From Akkermansiaceae bacterium (GTDB taxonomy: Bacteria > Verrucomicrobiota > Verrucomicrobiia > Verrucomicrobiales > Akkermansiaceae), in NCBI GenBank assembly GCA_020627645.1, contig JAHDGN010000095.1, forward strand, positions 1 through 9,836: a stretch of 9,836 nucleotides of DNA, in the 5' to 3' direction. Below the pieces are notes generated by a model, which worked only from the letters and a program-made list of their open reading frames with translations, ran no database searches and was not told the DNA's origin. Both the position numbers and the translations under genes were made by a program. How positions within the stretch are numbered: position 1 is the first letter of the stretch; the number at the start of each line of letters is the position of its first letter. Below, piece by piece: positions 1-7,007 of this stretch.

Positions 1-1804
1 GATCGATGGGAGTTTTTGAGTAAAACATCATCTGGTAATTGTAGAGGCTATTTGGAACGGGGAATTCTTGGAGAATTTCTGAGAGGACAGGAGATTTTCC
101 GCTAATTCCGCTTCTGCCGACCCGTCCCTGGGTGGCTCGCAATGCCGCTCCGTCGAGGGAGAGAGCTGAAAATTCGTCTGATCGTCCGGTGTAGAGGGGG
201 TTTCCGTCATGTGAGGAAGGGGAGATGTAGAGCCCGGCGGTGTCGATTTGTTTGTCGGAGGCCAATTGTTGGATGCTTTTGAAGTCTTCGGTTGTTTTTG
301 GGAGCCAAACGGCGGTTCGGTCTGCATACCAGGCGACGGCTGCTGGTTGGTCTGTGAAGATAATGCTGTTTTCTTCGGTGGCGTTGTGAAGTGAATTGCT
401 GAGGACCGGGGGGAGGTAGGGCCAAATGATTTGGCCTGAGTTTTTATTGTCAAAGGCTCGGATGATCTCCTTAGGCATGGTGAGCAAGAAGGGGCCGGCG
501 CTGACGAATGCGGCGAGAATGAAATGTCCGTATCTGAAGAGGATTCCGGTCGCAGGTAGTTCTAGCCGACTCCAGAGGATGGATAGGAATGCCAAACCGT
601 ATGCGGTCATGATGGGGGCAAAAAGAACGTGGATTTGGTTGGGGTCGAATTTCCCTTCATCGGTGCCAAAAATGGCCATTCCGAGTGCGGCGAAGATCCA
701 CATGATGAGGATGACCCAGCGGAATTGAGCAATTGATGGGCGTTTAAAGGGGTGAAGGAGAGCTAGAAAGAAGAGGGGGGCGGCGACGATGCTACCGAGG
801 TTGGTGTAGAGAGAGTTTGCTTGAGTGAGGAGGCTGTTGGCGGTGGTGACGACGAGAGATTTGATATTGAAGAGGATCTGGTAGGTCTGTTCACTGGGAT
901 CCAAGGTTCTCATGACCGCTTCTTCGGATTCAGTGAGGCCACCGTAGAGTGTGAGGAAGGCTGTGCCTCCAGGATTGCTGGTCCATTCCAAATTTTTGAT
1001 CATGAAGAATGAGCTGAATGCGACGATGATTCCAAGTGTGGCGAAGCCTGAGAGGCCTCTGGGGCGGAAGAAGAAGGCTGCAAAAACGATGAAGCCGACC
1101 GAGATCCAAATGGTGAGCCAATGAGAGAGAGCGAGGAGAGAGAGGAAGACAGCTGCGACGATCACGGCTCCGAAAGACACGCGGTTTTCAACGGTGGCTT
1201 CAACGGCGCGATAGATAAAGAAGAGAGCGCAGGAGAACAAAAGAAGCATGAGCATTTGGGGGAGTCCGGTGTGGGTGAACTGCCACATTAGGTCGCTCAA
1301 AACTAGAAGCAGGGAAGTGACCCCTGCGATTCGGACATCGAAGATTCGGGAAATGAGGAGGTAATTGATGCCAATGGCGATGAGGAAACAGATGACTGAG
1401 ACCGCTGCGATGACGTAGTCGAGGCGGTAGATTCGATCGGTCTCAGTGGTCTCGTTTAGTTGGTATCGATCGAAGTCGTCTCCATTGACAGCTTTGAGGA
1501 TGACAGAGTAGAGGTAGGGGTTCAGGGGGGAGTGGTAGGTGTCGCGGAACGATTTTAGGTTGATATCGGCATCTTCGTTCTTTTGAGCCTGCCAGATGGC
1601 TGCCGGGCGGATCACTTTTGTTGTGACATCGTTTCCGCGGGCGATTTCCCGACCGATTTGGGCTTGTTCCATTCCGTGTGCCGAAGTGAGGCCTTTGAAG
1701 GAAAGGTAGAGGTAAAAGAAGACGACTAAGGCGATGAGCGCGAAGAAAAGAAGTCGCTGAATGATTGTCGAAGCTGGGTTATTTTTGGCGAGTGGCGTGC
1801 TCAT
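1..1804 (-). CDS. Polytopic membrane protein, probable GT-C fold glycosyltransferase (3' end cut by window)
   Basis: The frame is open from an ATG at 1804-1802 to the window edge without a stop, giving 601 residues and an incomplete C-terminus. About ten or eleven hydrophobic segments are visible, roughly at residues 15-36, 128-150, 158-174, 181-200, 209-246 (two), 255-270, 338-352, 361-380, 390-412 and 422-443. A C-terminal domain of about 150 residues follows, probably periplasmic. The first extracytoplasmic loop (about 40-127) contains GMEQAQIGREIARG. This resembles the first-loop acidic 'E..IAR' motif of PMT/ArnT-like (GT39/GT83) polyprenol-phosphate-sugar transferases, though the usual Asp-Glu pair is not exact. 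The C-terminal part has TDQPAAVAWYADRTAVWLP (485-502). The start lies 6 nt after the response regulator stop, so co-transcription is likely. The membrane topology is clear. The transferase role is an inference from the loop motif and overall shape; substrate and donor cannot be named. No Shine-Dalgarno precedes the start. Confidence 0.8.
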   Translation of the reverse strand, partial: MSTPLAKNNPASTIIQRLLFFALIALVVFFYLYLSFKGLTSAHGMEQAQIGREIARGNDVTTKVIRPAAIWQAQKNEDADINLKSFRDTYHSPLNPYLYSVILKAVNGDDFDRYQLNETTETDRIYRLDYVIAAVSVICFLIAIGINYLLISRIFDVRIAGVTSLLLVLSDLMWQFTHTGLPQMLMLLLFSCALFFIYRAVEATVENRVSFGAVIVAAVFLSLLALSHWLTIWISVGFIVFAAFFFRPRGLSGFATLGIIVAFSSFFMIKNLEWTSNPGGTAFLTLYGGLTESEEAVMRTLDPSEQTYQILFNIKSLVVTTANSLLTQANSLYTNLGSIVAAPLFFLALLHPFKRPSIAQFRWVILIMWIFAALGMAIFGTDEGKFDPNQIHVLFAPIMTAYGLAFLSILWSRLELPATGILFRYGHFILAAFVSAGPFLLTMPKEIIRAFDNKNSGQIIWPYLPPVLSNSLHNATEENSIIFTDQPAAVAWYADRTAVWLPKTTEDFKSIQQLASDKQIDTAGLYISPSSHDGNPLYTGRSDEFSALSLDGAALRATQGRVGRSGISGKSPVLSEILQEFPVPNSLYNYQMMFYSKTPID

Positions 1805-1810
1805 GGAAAA

Positions 1811-3202
1811 TTAGTTTTCTGAGGTGGAATCGTCTCGAAGTTTTCTTTGAAGGGTTCGGCGGCTAATTCCCAGGAGTTCGGCAGCTTTTGTGCGGTTGCC
1901 GTTCGTTGCCTGGAGGGCTCGCTGAATGGTTCTTTGTTCGAGGGCACTCAAGTTGAATTCGTCTTCCGGGGCAAGGGTGTTTTTGTCCGATTGTGTGGAG
2001 GTGCTTGGAAGTGGGGAGGAAAGGAATTCGGGAAGATGGTGAATGTCGAGTTGATCTTGGTTGGACATGACGACGGCGTGTTCGATGGCTGTGCGGAGTT
2101 CGCGGACATTTCCGGGCCAGGCGTATGTGAGGAGGTGCGAGGTCGCGGCTTCGGTGAGTGGCTTAACAGGGCGGTTGTTTTCTTGTGCAAATTCGACAAG
2201 AAAGGCGTTGGAGAGTAGGACGATGTCTTCTTTGCGGGATCGAAGGGGAGGCATGTGGATTCCAAGAACGTTGAGGCGAAAGTAGAGGTCTTCGCGGAAG
2301 TCACCAGATTCGACCATTTGAGCTAGGCTGCGGTTGGTGGCGGCGATGACTCGAACGTCAACTTTGACTGGGGAGTTAGATCCTACGCGCTCGATGGTGC
2401 GTTCGGACAGGGCCCGGAGGAGTTTGACCTGTGTGGCTTGGTCGATTTCTCCAATTTCGTCGAGGAAGAGGGTGCCTCCGTTCGCTTGTTCAAAGCGTCC
2501 GATTCGTCGTTGGGTTGCGCCAGTGAAGGCTCCTTTTTCGTGACCAAAGAGTTCGGATTCTAGCAGTTGAGGTGAGAGGGCGGCGCAGTTGACTGCGACG
2601 AATTTTTCTCCTGGTCGTCCGGAAAGATCGTGGAGGGTGTGGGCGACGACTTCTTTTCCTGTTCCGGATTCACCTTCGATGAGAACGGTGGCTCGGGTGG
2701 GGGCGATTTGGGTGATTTTTGCCGCGACTTTTTCCATTTGCGGTGATTTGCCGATGAGGCGGTCTAGACCGTGGTTGGAGCGAGCCTTGCTTTCTTTGAG
2801 AGAGGTGTTTTCGGCGAGGAGTTGTTTGTTTTCGGTTTCGAGTGACCGTGAGCGGACGGCTCGTTTGAGGAGAAGTTCAACTTCGTCGAGATTGAGTGGT
2901 TTTGTGACAAAGTGGAATGCGCCTCGGCGCATGGCTTCGACAGCGGTGTCGACTGACCCGTAGGCGGTCATCATGAGCGAGACTGGAGGTGTGGGAAGTT
3001 GGAGGGCGGTGTCGAGGACGTCCATGCCGGAGTCGGATCCGAGACGCAGGTCGGTGAGGAGGAGGTCGACGTTCTCGTTTTTGAGGACTTGGGTAGCTTG
3101 TTCGAGGTCCGCCGCGATATAGCAATCGAAGCTCTCTTCCAGAGCCATGCGAAGAGCATCTCGGGTGGGTTTTTCGTCGTCAACGATGAGGAGGGTCTTC
3201 AT
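1811..3202 (-). CDS. Sigma-54-dependent response regulator, NtrC family
   Basis: This 463-residue protein has the full three-domain NtrC layout. The receiver domain (about 1-120) has the acidic pair D8/D9, phosphoacceptor D51 in LLLTDLRLG, T79 and K101. The AAA+ domain (about 147-390) has Walker A GESGTGKE at 177-184 (K183), the sigma-54 contact loop GAFTGA at 224-229, Walker B TLFLDE at 244-249, and Arg residues in FREDLYFRL near 309. The C-terminal Fis-type helix-turn-helix (about 418-455) includes NRTKAAELLGISRRTLQRKL. All catalytic and contact motifs look intact. It should bind enhancer-like sites and drive open-complex formation by RNA polymerase with sigma-54 when phosphorylated. The gene starts 12 nt after the histidine kinase stop, which makes the kinase its likely partner. 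The membrane-protein gene begins 6 nt downstream. The regulated process cannot be read from the protein; I saw no clear -24/-12 promoter in the short gaps here. Confidence 0.96.
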   Translation of the reverse strand: MKTLLIVDDEKPTRDALRMALEESFDCYIAADLEQATQVLKNENVDLLLTDLRLGSDSGMDVLDTALQLPTPPVSLMMTAYGSVDTAVEAMRRGAFHFVTKPLNLDEVELLLKRAVRSRSLETENKQLLAENTSLKESKARSNHGLDRLIGKSPQMEKVAAKITQIAPTRATVLIEGESGTGKEVVAHTLHDLSGRPGEKFVAVNCAALSPQLLESELFGHEKGAFTGATQRRIGRFEQANGGTLFLDEIGEIDQATQVKLLRALSERTIERVGSNSPVKVDVRVIAATNRSLAQMVESGDFREDLYFRLNVLGIHMPPLRSRKEDIVLLSNAFLVEFAQENNRPVKPLTEAATSHLLTYAWPGNVRELRTAIEHAVVMSNQDQLDIHHLPEFLSSPLPSTSTQSDKNTLAPEDEFNLSALEQRTIQRALQATNGNRTKAAELLGISRRTLQRKLRDDSTSEN

Positions 3203-3214
3203 TGGTGGCAGTGG

Positions 3215-4366
3215 TTAGATTTCGATTGCAGGAGTTTCTTCGAGAAGTCGGACACGTTTATCGGTACGGGGAAAGTAGAGGGTGATGGTGGTGCCGTGGT
3301 TTTCTTCGCTCTCGACTTCGAGTTCACCGCCGTGTTCGCGAAGGATTCGTCTGACGATCAGCATGCCCAGTCCGGTGCCGTCGGGTTTGGTTGTCTGGAA
3401 GGGTTCAAACATGGTGCCTAGGATTTCGGGTGGAATTCCGGATCCGTTGTCTGAAATTGAGAGAGAGACCTCGTAGTCGGTCGTTCGCGATTCGATGGAA
3501 ATCTGTCCGCTGTCTAGAGGGGTGGCTTGGTAGGCGTTGCGAAGGACATTGTGGAGGGCTTGGTTAATTTGGGTTGAGTCGAGGTCGAGAGATGGGAGGT
3601 TTTCGGCGAGTTTTAATTCAACGGGGATGTTTCGAGATTCGAGCTCTGGGGAAATAGTGAGGAGGGTTTCTTCGAGAAGATTGTGGAGATCGGAGGGGGT
3701 GCGTTCGGGGGTGGTGGGGCGCATGGCCTGGAGGAATTGTTTGAGAATGGTGTCGAGGCGTGTGATTTCGTTTCGAGTTGAGGTGTTCGCTAAGGTTGTT
3801 GGGGGGCGGGGAGTTCCTTGACTTTTCGTTCTAGGAGTTGGAGGTGAAGTGAGAGTGAGTTGAGTGCCAATTTCGTGAGCCACTCCTGCGGCGAGTAGGG
3901 TAAGAGCATTGAGTTTTTCGGATTCAATTTCTTTTTCGGCTTCTTCACGAGAGCGGGTGACATCTCTGACGAGCATGACGTGTCCGAATTCAGCCTCTCC
4001 TTCTTCGGCGACGGGTGAGAGGTAGAAATTGAGGAAGCGGTTCTCAGGGTAAAAGATTTCGAGATCTCGACTGACGGTGCGGCGATTTGATTGGAGGAGG
4101 GTCTGCCAGTCGACACCGCGGATGATTTCTTCGAGAGGTTTTCCCTGTGCATCTTCAGGAGAGATGCCGAAGAATCTGCAGGCGGCTCGGTTGATGAAGC
4201 TGATCTTTCCCCCGGAAGTGATGAGAAGAACACCTTCTTGGAGAGCCTCGAAGACCTTTTGAAGGAATCCTTTCTCGCGCACAAGTCGCGAGAGGAGAGC
4301 TTGGAGTTCTTCAGGATCGATTTGATCGAGCCTGGAGAGGATTTTTTCGAGAACTGCTGACTTCAA
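3215..4366 (-). CDS. NtrB-like PAS histidine kinase with a displaced reading frame in the dimerisation helix
   Basis: As read, this is a 383-residue soluble kinase with no membrane segment. It has an N-terminal helical stretch (1-35), a PAS domain (about 36-138, QEGVLLITSGGKISFINRA), a short coiled linker (139-155), the H-box LLAAGVAHEIG with phosphoacceptor H164, and a HATPase_c domain. The ATPase part shows the N-box (N273, N277), D306NGSGIP and GTGLG at 330-334. Residues about 168-192 are Pro/Thr-rich and unlike any H-box helix. The family-like sequence for that stretch is present in another frame (see the 3793-3865 entry). Residues from NEITRLDTILKQFLQAMRP onward match the family again. 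The start is TTG at 4366-4364; no in-frame ATG occurs upstream after the preceding stop or near it downstream. The protein may be inactive as written, or the frame may be a sequence error. It lies 12 nt before the response regulator, its probable partner. Confidence 0.9.
   Translation of the reverse strand: MKSAVLEKILSRLDQIDPEELQALLSRLVREKGFLQKVFEALQEGVLLITSGGKISFINRAACRFFGISPEDAQGKPLEEIIRGVDWQTLLQSNRRTVSRDLEIFYPENRFLNFYLSPVAEEGEAEFGHVMLVRDVTRSREEAEKEIESEKLNALTLLAAGVAHEIGTQLTLTSPPTPRTKSQGTPRPPTTLANTSTRNEITRLDTILKQFLQAMRPTTPERTPSDLHNLLEETLLTISPELESRNIPVELKLAENLPSLDLDSTQINQALHNVLRNAYQATPLDSGQISIESRTTDYEVSLSISDNGSGIPPEILGTMFEPFQTTKPDGTGLGMLIVRRILREHGGELEVESEENHGTTITLYFPRTDKRVRLLEETPAIEI
3793..3865 (-). 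other. Locally frameshifted segment of the kinase H-box helix
   Basis: Reading one base on from the kinase frame after HEIG, the minus strand encodes L-NSLSLHLQLLERKVKEL-PAPQQP and then a TAG at 3792-3790. NtrB-type kinases typically have HEIGNPLNSL followed by an HLQLLER-like helix, so this second frame is the expected one here. The switch into it falls near 3865; HEIG is followed by one base and then CTC-AAC-TCA, as if five bases encoding most of an Asn-Pro were lost. The switch back falls between about 3792 and 3806, next to a run of six C (six G on the plus strand, 3801-3806). The two shifts cancel, which is why the overall frame stays open. Confidence 0.8.
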
Positions 4367-4391
4367 GGCTGCGTCAGATTGGCACAGCCTT
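4365..4391 (-). promoter_or_regulatory. Hairpin overlapping the kinase start codon
   Basis: An inverted repeat AAGGCTG / CAGCCTT (4391-4385 and 4371-4365, read on the minus strand) encloses a 13-nt loop. Its 3' arm includes the first two bases of the TTG start codon of the kinase. In mRNA this could hinder initiation of the kinase or mark a processing site between the dehydrogenase and the kinase. On the plus strand the same repeat ends in TTTT, but no plus-strand gene lies upstream to need a terminator. Seven base pairs with a long loop is modest, so function is uncertain. Confidence 0.35.
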
Positions 4392-4397
4392 TTGGCG

Positions 4398-4410
4398 GAC
4401 GCAATGCGTC
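4398..4410. repeat. Perfect 13-nt palindrome at the end of the dehydrogenase gene
   Basis: GACGCAATGCGTC is a palindrome around a single central base and overlaps the TGA stop (4411-4409) of the dehydrogenase/cytochrome gene. A further TGCGTC half-site is at 4370-4375. Together these give three half-sites inside the 42-nt gap before the kinase. It may be a protein-binding site or a small stem between two operon genes, or chance. Confidence 0.4.
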
Positions 4411-6898
4411 ACTTTTGGAACAGGGGATGTTTTTCGTCGCCCGCAGAGAGGATGTAGGCGAGGAGGTCGAGGATTTCTCCGTCGTTTAGGGTGTTGAGGA
4501 GTTTGGCAGGCATCATGGATTGTTCCCAGGGGTCAATGGATTTGATTTTTTTGGTTTTGATATGGGTCATGTCACCTGGAGCCATGAGGTTGGTGATGAT
4601 ACGATACTCATTTCCGGTTAGGTTGGCGATTCGGCCGATGATTTCTGATCCGTCATTGAGGGTGAATTTCATGGCGCCATATTGGTCGCTGATCTCTTTG
4701 TTTGGTTCGATGATGGATTCTAGAAGATCGTGCGGGGAGAATTTCCCTGCTGCGGAGGTGAGGTCGGGGCCGATCCCTCCACCTTCCTGATTGAAGCGAT
4801 GGCAGGCGAAACAAGAAGCGGCTGAGAACATTTCTCGTCCTTTTTCGAAGTTCCGTCCTCCTTCGAGGCCCACTCCAAGGAGTGGTTTGAGGTCATTCAT
4901 TTTCCAGTCTTTGACAAATTTTGGAATGCGATTGGATGCAATGGGGGCTTGGGTTGGTGGGCGGGCAGTGAGGATGGGTTTGAGCGCTTTTTTTCGCTCG
5001 GGGGATAGGCGTTTGAGAGCATCGTTTTTTGTGTAGTTGAGATATTTTGAGAGGCTAGCGCCTCCTTTGTAGGTGGAAGCTTTCGTGAACCACGAGAAAT
5101 ATTTTTCCTCGAGTTCAGGAGTCCATCCGGTGGTGGTAAGGCGGATGTTTTTTGCGATGGCGATTTGTTCTTCTTGGGTGGGTGCGTTGTGTAGGTGTGA
5201 GATAGCGCTGGCGAGAAATTGTGGTTGGTTGAGGTATCCAAGCAGATTGGAGAGTTCGATATTTTCGTTTGCGGTGCTTGCAGGGAAGCTGGGGGTCAGG
5301 GCTTGGGCAACTTTGGTGCGTTGTTGGTCTGTTGGAGGTGCAAGCCTGATGAAGACAAGGGCGTAGCTTCGCAGAAGGTCATATCGAGATTGCAGGGGGA
5401 GTGATTGATAGTTGTGTTTGAGGAGAGCATCGATTGCTTGTTTTTGATGATCTTTAGATCCTGTACGAGCGAGAGAAAGGGTGGCTGCGAGTTGGGTGCT
5501 GGGGTCTTTTTCGGAGAAGGTTTTAGCTGCCCAAAGATTTGTGGGGAGTTTTTCGAGAGCAGTTCGGGCGGCAAACCGGGTTGCTCGATCGTTAGATCCT
5601 AGATTTTTCCAGATGAGTTCGATTTTGGATGGATCGGGTTGGAGGTGAAGTTTTTCGATTTCGAGGCGCTTGGAGCGAATTTCTGAGTTTGTTTTATCGA
5701 TAGGAGCTGGAGTTGTCGGTTCTTTGCCGGTGTAGGTGACTCGGTAAAGTCCTGATTGAACTCGGCGCCCACCGACGGTGAAATACATCGCTCTGTCGGC
5801 TTTGCTGATGATGATGTCTGTGAGTGGTAACGGTTGGCCGGCGATAAACTCTTCGGCGGTCCCTTTGTAGGATGAACCATCAGGTTTGAGGTGGATGGCA
5901 TAGAGTTTTCCGTAGGACCAATCGCAAGCGAAAAACGCTCGCTGATATTTGTGCGGGAACTTAGCTCCTGTTCCGAAGATGACACCGGTAGGTGATCCTG
6001 GGCCGATGTTTACGGCTGCGCCGAAGCTGTCAGAGTAGTATTCGGGCCATTTGGCGGATCCATTTCGCCATCCGAATTCAGCTCCGCTGATTACGTGATT
6101 GATTCGAGTGGGGCGATACCATGGGGTGTTAATGTCCCATTCCATATCAGCGTCGTAAGTGAAGAGTTCTCCTTGAGGATTGAAGTCGATGTCATACTGG
6201 TTTCGGAATCCGGTCGCGATGACTTCCCAGTTTTTTCCTTCGGGATCAGTTTTACAGACCCAACCTAGTGGGGCCTTTGCACCTTTCATAAATGCTCTTC
6301 CATAAATTCTTGGTTGAAGGGTATCTTCGCCCCAAACTTCGGAGACTCGGCTCGCTTGGTATTTTTCGGGAAGAGCGGTTTGGTTGCCGCATGCGATGTA
6401 GAGCGATTTACCGTCGGGTGAGGGGATGACGGCATGGGGGCCGTGTTCTCCCCCGACTTCTTGGAATTTTTTGAGGAGTTCGATCTTGTCGAATTTGTCG
6501 TCTCCGGTGGTGTCGCGGAGTCGGTAGAGGCCTCGGCCTTGGTGGTGTTTATCGTTTACGACAACGTAAAGGGAGTCAAAGGCGTAACAGAGTCCCCAAG
6601 CGTGACCGATGTTGAGGTCGATTTTTTCGATTTGTTGTGGTTTGAGTTGTTGGTCAGGGGCTGGTCGAGGGAAGCGGTAAATGGAGCCATATTGGTCTCC
6701 AGCGATCAGTCGCCCTTTGTTGTCTTCGGTCAGTGTGATCCAGGAACCCAATTTCCCTTTGGGAACTGAGTAGAGTCTTTCGACCTTAAAGCCTTCTTTG
6801 ACAACCAGGCGATCTGCTGGGGTGGCTTCTGAGGTGAATGATGCCAGAGCTGGTGAGGCTCCGATGATGACGAGAAAGAGGAAATGAAAGACTCTCAT
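4409..6898 (-). CDS. Secreted beta-propeller dehydrogenase with C-terminal c-type cytochrome domain (Pirellula/Verrucomicrobium type)
   Basis: This 829-residue protein starts with a clear Sec signal peptide (hydrophobic 3-18, likely cut after ALA at 17-19). Residues about 25-390 form a propeller-like sugar/sorbosone-dehydrogenase-type domain, with GDQYGSIYRF (68-76), GGEHGPHAVIPSPDGKSLY (149-167), GFRNQYDIDFNPQGELF (230-246) and HVISGAEFGWRNG (268-280). An alpha-helical HEAT-like region follows (about 400-640). The C-terminal domain (about 685-820) has the heme c motif CFACH at 696-700 and GPDL at 710-713. Met795/Met796 in EQSMMPAKL are candidates for the distal ligand. The architecture matches the family of putative membrane-bound dehydrogenase plus heme-binding domain common in planctomycetes and verrucomicrobia. 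It probably oxidises a carbohydrate-like substrate in the periplasm and passes electrons through its heme, but the substrate is unknown. It is divergent from the DUF3445 gene and is followed after 42 nt by the kinase. No Shine-Dalgarno is visible. Confidence 0.93.
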   Translation of the reverse strand: MRVFHFLFLVIIGASPALASFTSEATPADRLVVKEGFKVERLYSVPKGKLGSWITLTEDNKGRLIAGDQYGSIYRFPRPAPDQQLKPQQIEKIDLNIGHAWGLCYAFDSLYVVVNDKHHQGRGLYRLRDTTGDDKFDKIELLKKFQEVGGEHGPHAVIPSPDGKSLYIACGNQTALPEKYQASRVSEVWGEDTLQPRIYGRAFMKGAKAPLGWVCKTDPEGKNWEVIATGFRNQYDIDFNPQGELFTYDADMEWDINTPWYRPTRINHVISGAEFGWRNGSAKWPEYYSDSFGAAVNIGPGSPTGVIFGTGAKFPHKYQRAFFACDWSYGKLYAIHLKPDGSSYKGTAEEFIAGQPLPLTDIIISKADRAMYFTVGGRRVQSGLYRVTYTGKEPTTPAPIDKTNSEIRSKRLEIEKLHLQPDPSKIELIWKNLGSNDRATRFAARTALEKLPTNLWAAKTFSEKDPSTQLAATLSLARTGSKDHQKQAIDALLKHNYQSLPLQSRYDLLRSYALVFIRLAPPTDQQRTKVAQALTPSFPASTANENIELSNLLGYLNQPQFLASAISHLHNAPTQEEQIAIAKNIRLTTTGWTPELEEKYFSWFTKASTYKGGASLSKYLNYTKNDALKRLSPERKKALKPILTARPPTQAPIASNRIPKFVKDWKMNDLKPLLGVGLEGGRNFEKGREMFSAASCFACHRFNQEGGGIGPDLTSAAGKFSPHDLLESIIEPNKEISDQYGAMKFTLNDGSEIIGRIANLTGNEYRIITNLMAPGDMTHIKTKKIKSIDPWEQSMMPAKLLNTLNDGEILDLLAYILSAGDEKHPLFQK

Positions 6899-7006
6899 GA
6901 TTGATGTTCTTGTTGAGGATACGTTGGATAATTTGGAGCGCTTGCAGGTGATCTGGAAAAATGTTTTTTGTTTTCTAAAAAATGGGGGTTTGACGTTTGA
7001 GAGTCA
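6899..7006. promoter_or_regulatory. Divergent intergenic region between dehydrogenase and DUF3445 genes
   Basis: These 108 nt separate two outward-facing genes and so must hold promoters for both unless transcription starts inside a gene. The middle (about 6961-6983) is strongly A+T rich: a T6 run, then TTTT, C, T and an A6 run, as expected near promoters or UP-like elements. I could not assign convincing -35/-10 or -24/-12 boxes on either strand. Confidence 0.5.
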
Positions 7007-7007
7007 A
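6990..7007. repeat. Inverted repeat TTGAC-N8-GTCAA at the DUF3445 start
   Basis: TTGAC (6990-6994) and GTCAA (7003-7007) are perfect 5-bp inverted half-sites with 8 nt between them. The right arm ends on the first base of the ATG of the DUF3445 gene. The position would suit a repressor site or a small translational hairpin. Arms this short can arise by chance. Confidence 0.3.

Noticed and set aside
28..453. Open frame of 141 codons on the minus strand
   Set aside because: It overlaps the membrane-protein frame, which is open through to the window edge with coherent transmembrane segments and a conserved-looking C-terminal motif. The 141-codon frame has no such features.
821..1012. Short plus-strand open frames inside the membrane protein, regulator and dehydrogenase genes
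   Set aside because: They are antisense to well-supported genes, lack recognisable domains or ribosome sites, and their Glu/Gly/Val-rich composition follows from the G-rich plus strand.
3790..4284. Overlapping 164-codon minus-strand open frame as a separate gene
   Set aside because: Only its last part resembles a protein family, and that part is the displaced kinase helix. The rest is an out-of-frame shadow of the PAS domain.
4372..4395. Rho-independent terminator on the plus strand (stem followed by TTTT)
   Set aside because: No plus-strand transcript is expected here, the loop is 13 nt, and the U-run is only four bases.
4379..4396. TGGCAC followed by TTTTGGC, resembling a sigma-54 -24/-12 promoter on the plus strand
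   Set aside because: The GG-to-GC spacing is wrong by one to two bases, and it points into the 3' end of a minus-strand gene with no plus-strand gene ahead.
4366..4411. Stop-codon read-through making a dehydrogenase-kinase fusion (the two genes share a frame with only the TGA between them)
   Set aside because: The first protein is exported and the kinase is soluble with no membrane segment, so a fusion makes no topological sense. A same-frame gap occurs by chance one time in three.
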